Source: Chloroflexota bacterium
Lineage (GTDB): Bacteria; Chloroflexota; Anaerolineae; Anaerolineales; Anaerolineaceae
Direction: 5' to 3'
Assembly: GCA_021779955.1 (NCBI GenBank)
Contig: JAJXZS010000036.1
Coordinates: 1-64,000, forward strand
Length of the DNA stretch: 64,000 nucleotides
The notes under the pieces are model-generated. The model was not told the DNA's origin and ran no database searches. It worked only from the letters and a program-made list of their open reading frames with translations. Made by a program: the position numbers and the translations under genes. Positions 16,595 to 24,110 of the stretch are shown here, in pieces (position 1 is the stretch's first letter; every line of letters starts with the position of its first letter).

Positions 16595-17404
16595 ATGATG
16601 CGACTTGCCCATAGACTTGGAATCACCCGGCCGAAGATCGGTCTTGCGCTTAGCGGCGGTTCGACCCATGGCGCTGCCCACATCGGCGTGCTGAGAGTTC
16701 TTGAGCAGGAAGGGATTCGCCCCGATTTCATAGCCGGAACCAGCGCCGGAGCCCTGGTGGGTTGCGCATACGCCGCCGGAATTCCACTGGACGACATCGC
16801 CGCCATTTTCAAGAGTATGTCGTGGCCTCAACTCATCCGGCCCAAGCTGATCCATGCCTTATCTCTCTTCGATACGTCGCCCATGGAGGAGTTTTTACGC
16901 GAGAACATAGGCGAAGGCGAGTTCAAGGACCTGGATATTCCCCTGGCCGTGGTCGCCTGCGATATCGTCACCGCCGAGAAGGTAGTCATCACCGAAGGCC
17001 CGCTCGCGCCTGCCGTACGGGCAAGCGCGTCCATCCCCGGCCTGTTCAACCCAGTCGAACTGAACGGGCGTTTGCTGGTGGATGGCGGCATCGTGGATAA
17101 CCTGCCTATCGAAGTTGCCCGCAACATGGGCGCGGATTACGTGATCGCCGTCGATCTTTCACGCCGCGAAGGCGAGAACAAGCGGCCTGAAAACCCCGTC
17201 GAAGTTATCCTGGATATGTTCGATATCATGCAGTCCCGAGCCGCAATGGCCGATCCATCAGAATGCGATTGCTACGTCCGCCCTGAACTGCGCCAGTATT
17301 CCAAGTGGGATTTCGGCAAAGCCGATGGGGTGATCCATGCGGGTGAAGCGGCCGCCGAAAAATGCATCGAAAAGTTGAAATCCGACCTGCGGATGAAGAA
17401 TTGA
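16595..17404 (+). CDS. Patatin-like phospholipase (RssA/YchK-like)
   Basis: A 269-aa patatin-family acyl hydrolase. The nucleophile is Ser50 in FIAGTSAGALVG, and the catalytic Asp163 lies in VDGGIVDNLP, so the Ser-Asp dyad is intact. The oxyanion-hole loop reads LSGGSTHGAAHIG instead of the usual GGGARG, a mild deviation. No signal peptide, so it is a cytoplasmic or membrane-associated lipase. ATG 16595 is preceded by GGAGAGACGA; a -10-like TATAAT is at 16563-16568. It appears monocistronic, ending at a bidirectional terminator. Confidence 0.88.
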   Translation: MMRLAHRLGITRPKIGLALSGGSTHGAAHIGVLRVLEQEGIRPDFIAGTSAGALVGCAYAAGIPLDDIAAIFKSMSWPQLIRPKLIHALSLFDTSPMEEFLRENIGEGEFKDLDIPLAVVACDIVTAEKVVITEGPLAPAVRASASIPGLFNPVELNGRLLVDGGIVDNLPIEVARNMGADYVIAVDLSRREGENKRPENPVEVILDMFDIMQSRAAMADPSECDCYVRPELRQYSKWDFGKADGVIHAGEAAAEKCIEKLKSDLRMKN

Positions 17405-17431
17405 ATTCCTGCACTTTGTGAAACTTGATCG

Positions 17432-17460
17432 AAAAGACCGCCATCGCTGGCGGTCTTTTT
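17432..17460. terminator. Bidirectional intrinsic terminator
   Basis: A 12-bp stem (AAAAGACCGCCA / TGGCGGTCTTTT) with loop TCGC and a T-run on the plus strand, A-run on the left for the minus strand. It lies between the convergent patatin gene and the membrane protein gene at 17464. Confidence 0.93.
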
Positions 17461-17463
17461 TGG

Positions 17464-18480
17464 TCATGCCGGTCTTTTTCGCCGGTCCACTTCGTTGATC
17501 AGATCCTGGCGATTCTTGCGCCAGATCGTTTCGATGCGCGAATCGTAGCCGGTAATTGCGAATGGCGCGCGGGCATGCAAAGCGGCCAAGAGTTCATCGA
17601 CTTTAGGCTGCCTGCCTCCCACCCTGATCGATTTTCCATTGCGGTCGTGGATGACCGCGTAATATGACTTTCCGATCACAACGCCGTACCTGCGGTGAGT
17701 GATCTCCTGCTTGTACATCCAGGCAAGGTCGCCGATGCGCATTGCCTTCAGACCAAGACTGTTGGGCCGGGCAAGCCAATTTTGGCCGACCAGAACGTGC
17801 GCGATCTTGGGTCCGGCCATGGCCATATCGCTGTCCAACTGCATGGCGGTAGCCTCCGGGTCGCCATATGCCGAGAGCATGCGCATGATGGGGTGCGTCT
17901 GCGGATCCATACTGTGCCGGATCACGCTGACAAACAGGATAAAGCAAAGAATGATTACAGCTACTGCCCCAGCAATCCCCAGATATCCCAGGGTTTTGAA
18001 GTCACGCGTATCCAGCATCATAGGCAGGAATGCATTCTTGAGTTGCGGGTATTGACTCTCAAGCCCTGCGACGACTTCAGTTTGCTCTTTTTGAGGAAGT
18101 GAGATCAAACTGCCCGTATAAATGGTGAGCAGTTCCGGTTTGGATGTCCGCACCAGCAGAAACCGGTCCTGCAAGGGGAGCGCCGCATAGTAACTCTTGA
18201 CCGTTTCGTTGCCATGTTCATCCGTTTCGACGTATTGAAAGCCCGTATCGTATGCCTGCTCATCTCCATGCACAGTGATGTAGTATTCGAGCTGACCTTC
18301 AGGTTTCTGCATTGAGATTATTTCTTCCTGGGCGATGAAAAAGGGTCCCTTGATCATGTTATAGAAGTAGCGAGAAAGCAATACTCCCAAAACCAGGACA
18401 ACGATCAAGCCAATCGCCGAAATCAAGAGCGATCCAATATTCGAACGCTGGATCGCCTTTTGAACGAACCCTTCCTGCAT
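17464..18480 (-). CDS. Uncharacterised membrane protein, two transmembrane segments
   Basis: A 338-aa protein I do not recognise. The first transmembrane helix is about residues 15-40 (SLLISAIGLIVVLVLGVLL), followed by an extracytoplasmic domain (about 41-165) with a stretch like EYYITVHGDEQAYDTGFQYV, a second helix about 168-188 (AGAVAVIILCFILFVSVI), then a cytoplasmic domain (about 190-338) that includes GDLAWMYKQEITHRRYGVVI. The layout suggests a signalling or scaffold protein. It follows the SdrD-B-domain lipoprotein gene on the same strand (53 nt apart). Confidence 0.6.
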   Translation of the reverse strand: MQEGFVQKAIQRSNIGSLLISAIGLIVVLVLGVLLSRYFYNMIKGPFFIAQEEIISMQKPEGQLEYYITVHGDEQAYDTGFQYVETDEHGNETVKSYYAALPLQDRFLLVRTSKPELLTIYTGSLISLPQKEQTEVVAGLESQYPQLKNAFLPMMLDTRDFKTLGYLGIAGAVAVIILCFILFVSVIRHSMDPQTHPIMRMLSAYGDPEATAMQLDSDMAMAGPKIAHVLVGQNWLARPNSLGLKAMRIGDLAWMYKQEITHRRYGVVIGKSYYAVIHDRNGKSIRVGGRQPKVDELLAALHARAPFAITGYDSRIETIWRKNRQDLINEVDRRKRPA

Positions 18481-18533
18481 GTTTCCCTCCTTGATGAAAT
18501 CGATGATTAATCAGCCAGGGGCCAGACAGGCTC

Positions 18534-19859
18534 TCAGCGGCTATAAATGACAAATGCAAAATCGGCTCTAACTGTGCTGCCTGGTTTCAAATCAATGGTT
18601 TGTGGGCCTGTGCCTTCCACCGGGCTGACATCTGTGGGGATCGGTCCGATCACCGTAAGGCAATACCTTGCAGGGGGGACGTCATTGAAAACGTAGGTTC
18701 CATCCAGGCCGGTGGTTGCAATTGCTGCAAGTTTTCCCTCCTGCCCGCAATCGCCTTCGGTCAAATTCAGGGTCATGTTTTCGAATCCGGGTTCGCCCGG
18801 ATCCTGAACTAAATTCTTATTTCGATCATACCAAACGAGGCCGCGAATGGTCGTCCCTGTGGATTCGGTCACCTTCCCGATTGCGATGGGACACAGGCCC
18901 GGCTCACTCCCGGTCGGCTCGAAACCGACCGCCCAACGGCAGGTGTTGTCCACATTGGCCAGGGCTTTCAGAGGATAGTATTGCGCCTGGCTGGGAAGCG
19001 GAGAACCGGCCTGTTCCAGAGTGAAATGATCGTTGTAATCGAACAATGCGGGTTTGATCTCGTCTTGCGCCCATGCCCCCCAAAGAAACGCATTGTCGTT
19101 ATCGATGATCGCTTTCTTGAAAGCAATCTGAACTGAACTGAAATCATCCGGATCGATGCGCGCCCAGGCCGCATCCGAATCAAAGCCTTTGCCTGAATCG
19201 AATATCAGTTGCTCATATCCGTCTCCGCTTTTGGAGGGGTCGGCATATATGGGAATGGTCCCTCCGACGTCGTGATTTGCATCGCGCCAAACGGATACCC
19301 CCTCCACCGACCACATCAAACCCGGCTTTTTCGCCGTAACCAGAACATCTCCGCGGCCGTCTACGTCGATATCGATTTCAACGCCGTACATCCCCGAGAG
19401 CAGTTTGCCCTTTGGCACACTGGCAAGCGTGATGGTGACAAAAACCCAATCGTCCGTGCGATAGAGCCCTGCGCTCAGGATGTCCAGTTCGGGAGAATAA
19501 AGGTTCATCGCGCCGGCATTGAAGGGGCGCTCAAAATTGCCGGAATCGAAAGCTTCACCAGCGACGACCTTTCTCGAGCCGGCATACATCGAATCGTCGG
19601 GGTCGATGATTTGAGATTCGAAGCGGTCAGGAGCATCTCCAGGGGTGGCAAGATGATCGATTCTCGGGGTTGGCGAGGCTGTTGGAAGCGGGGTTGCTGA
19701 CGCAGTTGTGACAGTTGGATCGAGCTGAATAGTTGGCGATGGCAGCGTCAATGTCGCGGTCCGAGTTGGCAGAGGCGTGCTCGTCTGGGTTGAAAACGTA
19801 CACCCTGTGATGAAGCTCAACAGGAGCACCAGAGTTATCAACCGACGCCGAATGACCAT
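18534..19859 (-). CDS. Secreted lipoprotein with C-terminal SdrD B-like domain
   Basis: A 441-aa exported protein. The lipoprotein signal LLLSFITGCTF is followed by a Thr/Pro-rich linker of about 50 residues, a common feature of Chloroflexota surface lipoproteins. The middle (about 75-330) is a beta-rich domain with no clear family. The C-terminal 105 residues are a prealbumin-like SdrD_B domain: GTTIRGLVWYDRNKNLVQDP, GEPGFENMTLNL, GTYVFNDVPPARYCL. Such domains act as rigid stalks or adhesion modules. Probably co-transcribed with the membrane protein downstream. Confidence 0.75.
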   Translation of the reverse strand: MVIRRRLITLVLLLSFITGCTFSTQTSTPLPTRTATLTLPSPTIQLDPTVTTASATPLPTASPTPRIDHLATPGDAPDRFESQIIDPDDSMYAGSRKVVAGEAFDSGNFERPFNAGAMNLYSPELDILSAGLYRTDDWVFVTITLASVPKGKLLSGMYGVEIDIDVDGRGDVLVTAKKPGLMWSVEGVSVWRDANHDVGGTIPIYADPSKSGDGYEQLIFDSGKGFDSDAAWARIDPDDFSSVQIAFKKAIIDNDNAFLWGAWAQDEIKPALFDYNDHFTLEQAGSPLPSQAQYYPLKALANVDNTCRWAVGFEPTGSEPGLCPIAIGKVTESTGTTIRGLVWYDRNKNLVQDPGEPGFENMTLNLTEGDCGQEGKLAAIATTGLDGTYVFNDVPPARYCLTVIGPIPTDVSPVEGTGPQTIDLKPGSTVRADFAFVIYSR

Positions 19860-20083
19860 GTCCGCTCCAAAGCCGAGGATTGTACTGACTCATTATAAGT
19901 TCATCATCCACTGTTTACAACACGCGCCAATGGCGCTCAGGTTCAAACAATCAACTTAACAACTTTGCAAGATTTCCCCCAAATAACATCAACATTATTG
20001 TTTTATTACCATCGGATTACTATAATGTTGTTATCCAAATAAGTTAGTTTCAGGTTTTCTTATTGTTATATCGAGGTAAATGG

Positions 20084-20812
20084 ATGCGTGTTCCCGGTTC
20101 TAAACCGCTTCACCTGATTGTCACGACTGTTCTTGCAGTCTGCTTTCTGTTTTCGCCGCTCTCAACGGTGCAGGCGGATACGGTTATCTCAGGCTCAGCG
20201 AGTTCCACGACCAGCGCACTCCAATCCCTGCAGACATTCGCAAGATCGGTCGAAAACGGTCGTTCAAGCCAACTCGTAGGCATTTACGCTCCAGACGTGA
20301 TGGCCTTTTCGGTAGTACAGCAGCCATCCGGCAATGCATCCTTCGTATCGACCCGCACGAGCGTACTGACCCAATTTGCCGCAGCCAGCCGTTATGGCTC
20401 AACCGGAATCCTGGCGCACAATACTCTGGCAGGGGCAAATTTCTATAACCTCAAGACAGGAGACATCGTTTCAGCCATCTACGGTGATGGCACCATCGAT
20501 CTTTACAGAATCGACCAGATCCAGAAATACCAGGCTCTCGATCCGTATTCGCCGTACTCCAACTTCGTGGACCTCTCCAACCCAGGAGTCCAAATCAGCA
20601 GCACCGATCTTTTCTATCGCACTTATGGGCTCGGAAACGTGCTCGTCCTTCAAACTTGCCTCGCCAAAGACGGAAATGACTCATGGGGCCGCACTTTTGT
20701 GATCGCCTCACCATTGAATGGCAACCCTGCTGATTACTATAAAGCATACGGATACGGTAAGATCATTGGCAAAATCACCCCTCGAAGTGTTTCACTCAGT
20801 TCGCTCAACTGA
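20084..20812 (+). CDS. Exported sortase-like protein
   Basis: A 242-aa protein with a signal peptide (cleavage near VQA-DTV, residue 31) and a C-terminal domain resembling sortases. Candidate catalytic residues are in the right order: His112 in GILAHNTL, Cys192 in VLVLQTCLA and Arg203 in SWGRTFVIA, with FYNLKTGDIVS between. This fits the His-Cys-Arg triad and the TLxTC-like strand. The start is ATG 20084 after TCGAGGTAAATGG. No LPxTG substrate is seen next to it; the protein may anchor or crosslink surface proteins, or be a divergent non-sortase. Confidence 0.65.
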   Translation: MRVPGSKPLHLIVTTVLAVCFLFSPLSTVQADTVISGSASSTTSALQSLQTFARSVENGRSSQLVGIYAPDVMAFSVVQQPSGNASFVSTRTSVLTQFAAASRYGSTGILAHNTLAGANFYNLKTGDIVSAIYGDGTIDLYRIDQIQKYQALDPYSPYSNFVDLSNPGVQISSTDLFYRTYGLGNVLVLQTCLAKDGNDSWGRTFVIASPLNGNPADYYKAYGYGKIIGKITPRSVSLSSLN

Positions 20813-20830
20813 CTCCACCTGAGTGAAACC

Positions 20831-20858
20831 AACCGGCGATTCTTCGCCGGTTTTTTTT
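20831..20858 (+). terminator. Intrinsic terminator of the sortase-like gene
   Basis: Nine-bp stem AACCGGCGA / TCGCCGGTT with loop TTCT and an eight-T run. Nineteen nt after the stop codon. Confidence 0.95.
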
Positions 20859-20908
20859 ATGCCCTTTCTGGATTACACTTGATGGATCTACGCTTTGAAA
20901 GGGAACCC

Positions 20909-21448
20909 ATGCTGACATCCATCGCACTCTCTGATTTCAACACCGATATTTTCGACCTCTTCGACCGCGACTGGTTTTTGCTCACCAGCGGCGATCTGCA
21001 AGCCGGCAGCTTCAATTGCATGACTATTTCGTGGGGCAGCCTTGGCACCATCTGGAACCGTCCCTTCGCCCAGGTGGCGGTCCGTCCAACGCGGCACACA
21101 TTTGGATTCATCGACCGGTATCCCGATTTCTCACTTTGTGCATTCAGTGAAGAGTACCGGCCGGCGCTGCAGCTCCTTGGCGCCAAATCGGGAAGGGATG
21201 GCGACAAGATCAAGGAGTCGGGGCTTACGCCCATCGCGTCCGCGAAAATCACCGCACCCGCTTATGCCGAAGCTTCGCTGGTGATCGAGTGCCGCAAGCT
21301 CTACGCGCAGGATCTCGATCCAAAGAATTTCATCGACCCTGCCATCATGAATAGCTACCCCAAGCAGGATTTCCACCGCGTCTATTTTGGCGAAATTTTG
21401 GAGATTCGGGGAACCGGGCGCTATACTCGCCAGGATGGGCACGCGTAA
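20909..21448 (+). CDS. Flavin reductase-family protein (FMN-binding split barrel)
   Basis: A 179-aa protein of the flavin reductase / FMN-binding split-barrel family: GSFNCMTISWGSLGTIWNRP holds the flavin-phosphate motif, then VAVRPTRHTFGFI and the closing VYFGEILEI. Such enzymes reduce free or bound flavin or are anaerobic flavoredoxins. ATG 20909 is preceded by AAAGGGAACCC; in-frame TTG 20879 and ATG 20882 lack a ribosome site. The stop codon lies inside the first unit of a 13-bp tandem repeat. Monocistronic by appearance. Confidence 0.85.
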   Translation: MLTSIALSDFNTDIFDLFDRDWFLLTSGDLQAGSFNCMTISWGSLGTIWNRPFAQVAVRPTRHTFGFIDRYPDFSLCAFSEEYRPALQLLGAKSGRDGDKIKESGLTPIASAKITAPAYAEASLVIECRKLYAQDLDPKNFIDPAIMNSYPKQDFHRVYFGEILEIRGTGRYTRQDGHA

Positions 21449-21501
21449 CGGGCACGCGTGACGAGCACGCGTAACGGGCACGCGTGACGAGCAGCCGTCA
21501 A
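21437..21501. repeat. 13-bp tandem repeat overlapping a stop codon
   Basis: Four 13-bp units, GGGCACGCGTAAC / GGGCACGCGTGAC / GAGCACGCGTAAC / GGGCACGCGTGAC, then a degenerate fifth unit. The repeat starts inside the last codons of the flavin reductase gene; TAA or TGA in each unit would stop translation in alternate frames. It consists of alternating TAA/TGA versions, so it may have expanded as a 26-bp pair. Confidence 0.9.
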
Positions 21502-21529
21502 TGGGCTGCCCGGCCCGGCACGAAAAATT

Positions 21530-21569
21530 AAAAAGCAAATGGCGCGGTTTCCCGGCCATCTGCTTTTTT
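21530..21569. terminator. Intrinsic terminator between convergent genes
   Basis: Fourteen-bp stem with one mismatch (AAAAAGCAAATGGC / GCCATCTGCTTTTT), 11-nt loop, T-run on the plus strand and A-run at the left, so it can serve the flavin reductase and the convergent HD-GYP gene. Confidence 0.88.
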
Positions 21570-21647
21570 CCCCCTGCAACACCGGTCAAACCCTCCCAAA
21601 GGTTCGACCAAGAGCTGACATATCTACCCCAATCGACTTGCCCTGCC

Positions 21648-22787
21648 TCACATACTCAGTACTTCGATCAGCGCGTCCACCACTAATGGATCGTATGCGG
21701 TGCCCTTGCCGTTGATCAATTCCTGGATGGCGGCCTCGTGCTTCAGCGCCTCGCGGTAAACCCGGCCTTCGGTCATGGCGCAGTAAGAATCCACTACTGC
21801 CAAAATCCTACCGCCCAGGGGAATCTCATCCCCTTTAAGTCCCCTGGGGTACCCCTTGCCATCGATGCGCTCGTGATGACTGCGCACCATCGGCGCAAGT
21901 GATTCAAGACCAGAAATCTCGCTTACGATTTTCGCTCCGATTTCAGGGTGGGTCTTCATGCGCTCCCACTCCATTTCATCCAGAGGACCCGGTTTTCGCA
22001 GGATGCTATCTTCGATACCGATTTTCCCAATATCATGCAGCAGCGATGCCCAACAGATTTCGCGGACTTCCTTTGGACTGCAATTGAGCTTCATGGCCAC
22101 TTTTTCTGAAAGCTCTGCGATTCCCTTACTGTGCAGTCCACTGTGAATATCGCGAGTTTCCAGGGTCTTTGAAAGCGCCAGCACGGTCTCCAGCGAAAGG
22201 TTTTCGAGCTGTTGATTGATCCGCGAGCGGTGAATTGCATTGGAGAGCTGGTCAGTGATCAGATCGATGAGATAGCGTGTATCTTCGCGCTGGAAGTCCA
22301 TGCTGAACCCCAGCCCATCGCCAATGACCACCACACCAATACGATTCGACTCGACGCACATAGGTAAAATGCACACCCTGGAGACTGAATTCAGACCCAA
22401 CGAAAGCCGCTCTTCAACCGTAAGGCCTTTCTCATCTGCATTGAGGGTGAAGAGCTTGTTGCCATCGAGTACATTGTTAAAGAGCTTTTCGACTGCTTTT
22501 CCTTCAGGCAAGTTCGCCTGGTTACGAACAACAATGTAATTGCGGTAATAAGCTGCCCGCGTGTAATAATGACCGTTCGTTTCCAGCAAGATGATCTTGC
22601 AATAATCCACACCCAGGATCTCGACGATATGCTGCGTTGCATCTTCCATCAATTCCTGGGGAGTGTCAGCACCCAGGAGGAAATGGCTCAGGTCAGAAAG
22701 TTCGAGCAGTTTCCCTCTGGGTTTCCGGAGAGCAGTAGGGGTGCTTCCGGCTATGTAGTATGGAGCGTTATGAATAAAGTGGCTCAT
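21648..22787 (-). CDS. GAF plus HD-GYP phosphodiesterase
   Basis: A 379-aa protein with an N-terminal GAF-like sensor (about 30-185) and a C-terminal HD-GYP domain (about 205-379) that hydrolyses cyclic di-GMP. The HD pair is His251-Asp252 in LLHDIGKIGIED; SHHERIDGKGYPRGLKGDEI carries the GYP motif; the metal-binding histidines HSGLHSKG and HPEIG are present. It is the last gene of a minus-strand set headed by a 46-aa membrane peptide, 94 nt after the NHLP-like gene, so co-expression with that set is likely. Confidence 0.93.
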   Translation of the reverse strand: MSHFIHNAPYYIAGSTPTALRKPRGKLLELSDLSHFLLGADTPQELMEDATQHIVEILGVDYCKIILLETNGHYYTRAAYYRNYIVVRNQANLPEGKAVEKLFNNVLDGNKLFTLNADEKGLTVEERLSLGLNSVSRVCILPMCVESNRIGVVVIGDGLGFSMDFQREDTRYLIDLITDQLSNAIHRSRINQQLENLSLETVLALSKTLETRDIHSGLHSKGIAELSEKVAMKLNCSPKEVREICWASLLHDIGKIGIEDSILRKPGPLDEMEWERMKTHPEIGAKIVSEISGLESLAPMVRSHHERIDGKGYPRGLKGDEIPLGGRILAVVDSYCAMTEGRVYREALKHEAAIQELINGKGTAYDPLVVDALIEVLSM

Positions 22788-22881
22788 GCCTCATCCATTA
22801 ATGGATTATCCGATAGAGTGCAATCAACCGCCCCCTACGCTCCTTCCAGTTGGTTGGGATAACCCTGTTGTTGAAGTACGA

Positions 22882-23172
22882 CTAATCGGCAGCAGTGCAG
22901 GAAGCACCGGCGAACATGCCCGTGCTGTTCATCTGGCGGGCGAACTCAGCCAGCGACGTGGCGCGGATGGAAGCCAGCCTTCGAGTATCGGCGTTGTCCA
23001 GGTGAAAAGCCTCCCCGCCAAATCCCATGCGCACTGCCATTTCGGGATCAGAAAGTAGAAGTTTGCGGAACTTTTCGTTCACAACCGCGGCAGTCAAAAT
23101 TCGGCTGTATTCTTTTTCTTTCATCGAGACGGGCTTATCAGGACGATCGAAATCATGAAAGATGTTACTCAT
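22882..23172 (-). CDS. Small NHLP/Os1348-like protein, possible RiPP-type precursor
   Basis: A 96-aa protein. Residues 33-80 (VNEKFRKLLLSDPEMAVRMG, then DTRRLASIRATSLAEF) match the pattern FRxxLLxDPxxAxxxxG... of the Os1348/NHLP clan, the nitrile-hydratase-derived leader proteins of some peptide natural products. The end is GMFAGASCTAAD with a single cysteine at residue 92. ATG 23172 follows AAAGGAGTTTAGCC; a longer reading frame would overlap the upstream gene. No radical SAM, YcaO or lanthipeptide synthase is in the window, so a RiPP role is a hypothesis; a regulatory or scaffold role is equally open. Confidence 0.65.
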   Translation of the reverse strand: MSNIFHDFDRPDKPVSMKEKEYSRILTAAVVNEKFRKLLLSDPEMAVRMGFGGEAFHLDNADTRRLASIRATSLAEFARQMNSTGMFAGASCTAAD

Positions 23173-23185
23173 GGCTAAACTCCTT

Positions 23186-23758
23186 TTAAATATCCTTGAC
23201 TTTCTTACCCATATTCCATAACAACCAGATCGCACCAAGCGACATCAAAACGTCTCCGATGCTGAATGCGATTCCGTAATGCATCCAACCGGGGAGAGTG
23301 AACACGTCTGAAAGGAACCAAAGCCTTGTGTTTTCCACGGCAAGGACGATGTCCTTTCCGGTTCCAAGGCGGCTCCCGATCGACCATGCTCCCGCAGGCG
23401 CATTCGGCAGGATCTTTTGGACCGTCTCAGGGCTGATGGGCATCCATCCACCGTTCAGGAGGATGACCGTAAAATTCGCCACCAGGCCCAATATCATCGG
23501 CCAAAAACCCAGGTTACGGATGTTAAAGATCGAGAAAGCAAGAAGAACGACAAGAGAGGAACATAACAGGACTGAAACGATGGTATCTGGCAGGCTTGAT
23601 CGGGTGGCCGGCAGGCTGAAAGCGATGAACTGGGGAACAAAAGCGAGGATCACTAAACCGGGGTAGCGAAGTTCATTGGCACGATATGTGGTCTTATTCA
23701 CCCTTGCGCGGATGAGACCGGCTGCCAGGCCGATGAAGACTGCGATGACCAGTATCAT
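23186..23758 (-). CDS. DUF5317-like integral membrane protein
   Basis: A 190-aa polytopic protein with about five hydrophobic segments (ILVIAVFIGLAAGLIRA; YPGLVILAFVPQFIAFSL; IVSVLLCSSLVVLLAF; MILGLVANFTVILLNGGWMP; a C-terminal helix near 165-185). NGGWMPISPETV after the third or fourth helix is typical of DUF5317 proteins of Firmicutes and Chloroflexota, function unknown. It lies 8 nt after the 46-aa gene and 13 nt before the NHLP-like gene, so it belongs to that operon. Confidence 0.75.
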   Translation of the reverse strand: MILVIAVFIGLAAGLIRARVNKTTYRANELRYPGLVILAFVPQFIAFSLPATRSSLPDTIVSVLLCSSLVVLLAFSIFNIRNLGFWPMILGLVANFTVILLNGGWMPISPETVQKILPNAPAGAWSIGSRLGTGKDIVLAVENTRLWFLSDVFTLPGWMHYGIAFSIGDVLMSLGAIWLLWNMGKKVKDI

Positions 23759-23766
23759 CTACGGGA

Positions 23767-23907
23767 TTATCGTCCGACTGTTCCGGTGATTTCGGCGGCG
23801 CCGGCAGCGAAAATGAACATTGCGAGGGTGAAGACGAGGATCATGACACGGATGGTGTTGGCGTGTTTCATATAGAAGCATGCAGCAGAAGTAGTCAGGG
23901 ATTTCAT
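23767..23907 (-). CDS. 46-aa single-pass membrane peptide
   Basis: A short gene: ATG 23907 preceded by AAGGAGACTCCC, ending at TAA 23767. The product has a basic N-terminus (MKSLTTSAACFYMKHANTIR) and a hydrophobic helix (VMILVFTLAMFIFAAGAAEI), then TGTVGR. The strong ribosome site, normal codon use and 8-nt spacing to the DUF5317 gene support it as real. It heads the operon downstream of the three direct repeats. Function unknown. Confidence 0.7.
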   Translation of the reverse strand: MKSLTTSAACFYMKHANTIRVMILVFTLAMFIFAAGAAEITGTVGR

Positions 23908-23954
23908 GGGAGTCTCCTTATGCAAAAAATAGATTGGGATTTGTCTATTGCTCT

Positions 23955-24004
23955 ATTATCCACCCAGGTAGGATGCAAAACAGGATGCAAAACAGGATGC
24001 AAAA
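23955..24004 (-). promoter_or_regulatory. Three 12-bp direct repeats over the -35 zone (SARP-like operator)
   Basis: GGATGCAAAA occurs at 23971, 23983 and 23995 with an exact 12-bp period (TTTTGCATCCTG on the minus strand). A -10-like GATAAT (minus strand, 23955-23960) places the -35 zone at 23978-23983, inside the repeats, where no consensus is present. SARP/BTAD activators bind direct repeats spaced about one helical turn that overlap a weak -35, so this is a candidate binding site for the adjacent BTAD regulator, driving the 46-aa/DUF5317/NHLP/HD-GYP operon. Confidence 0.6.
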
Positions 24005-24110
24005 TCGGCCTGTTTTTAGACTTTTTTAAGATTTCTAAGGTAGGAAGAGGTCAACGGTGATGGGAGTATTCAATTGTATCGGAAATTACGAAAGAAAAGT
24101 GAAGGAAAGT

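Noticed and set aside
23969-24004. Possible CRISPR fragment from the three GGATGCAAAA repeats
   Set aside because: Units are 12 bp with no spacers; the promoter position fits an operator instead.
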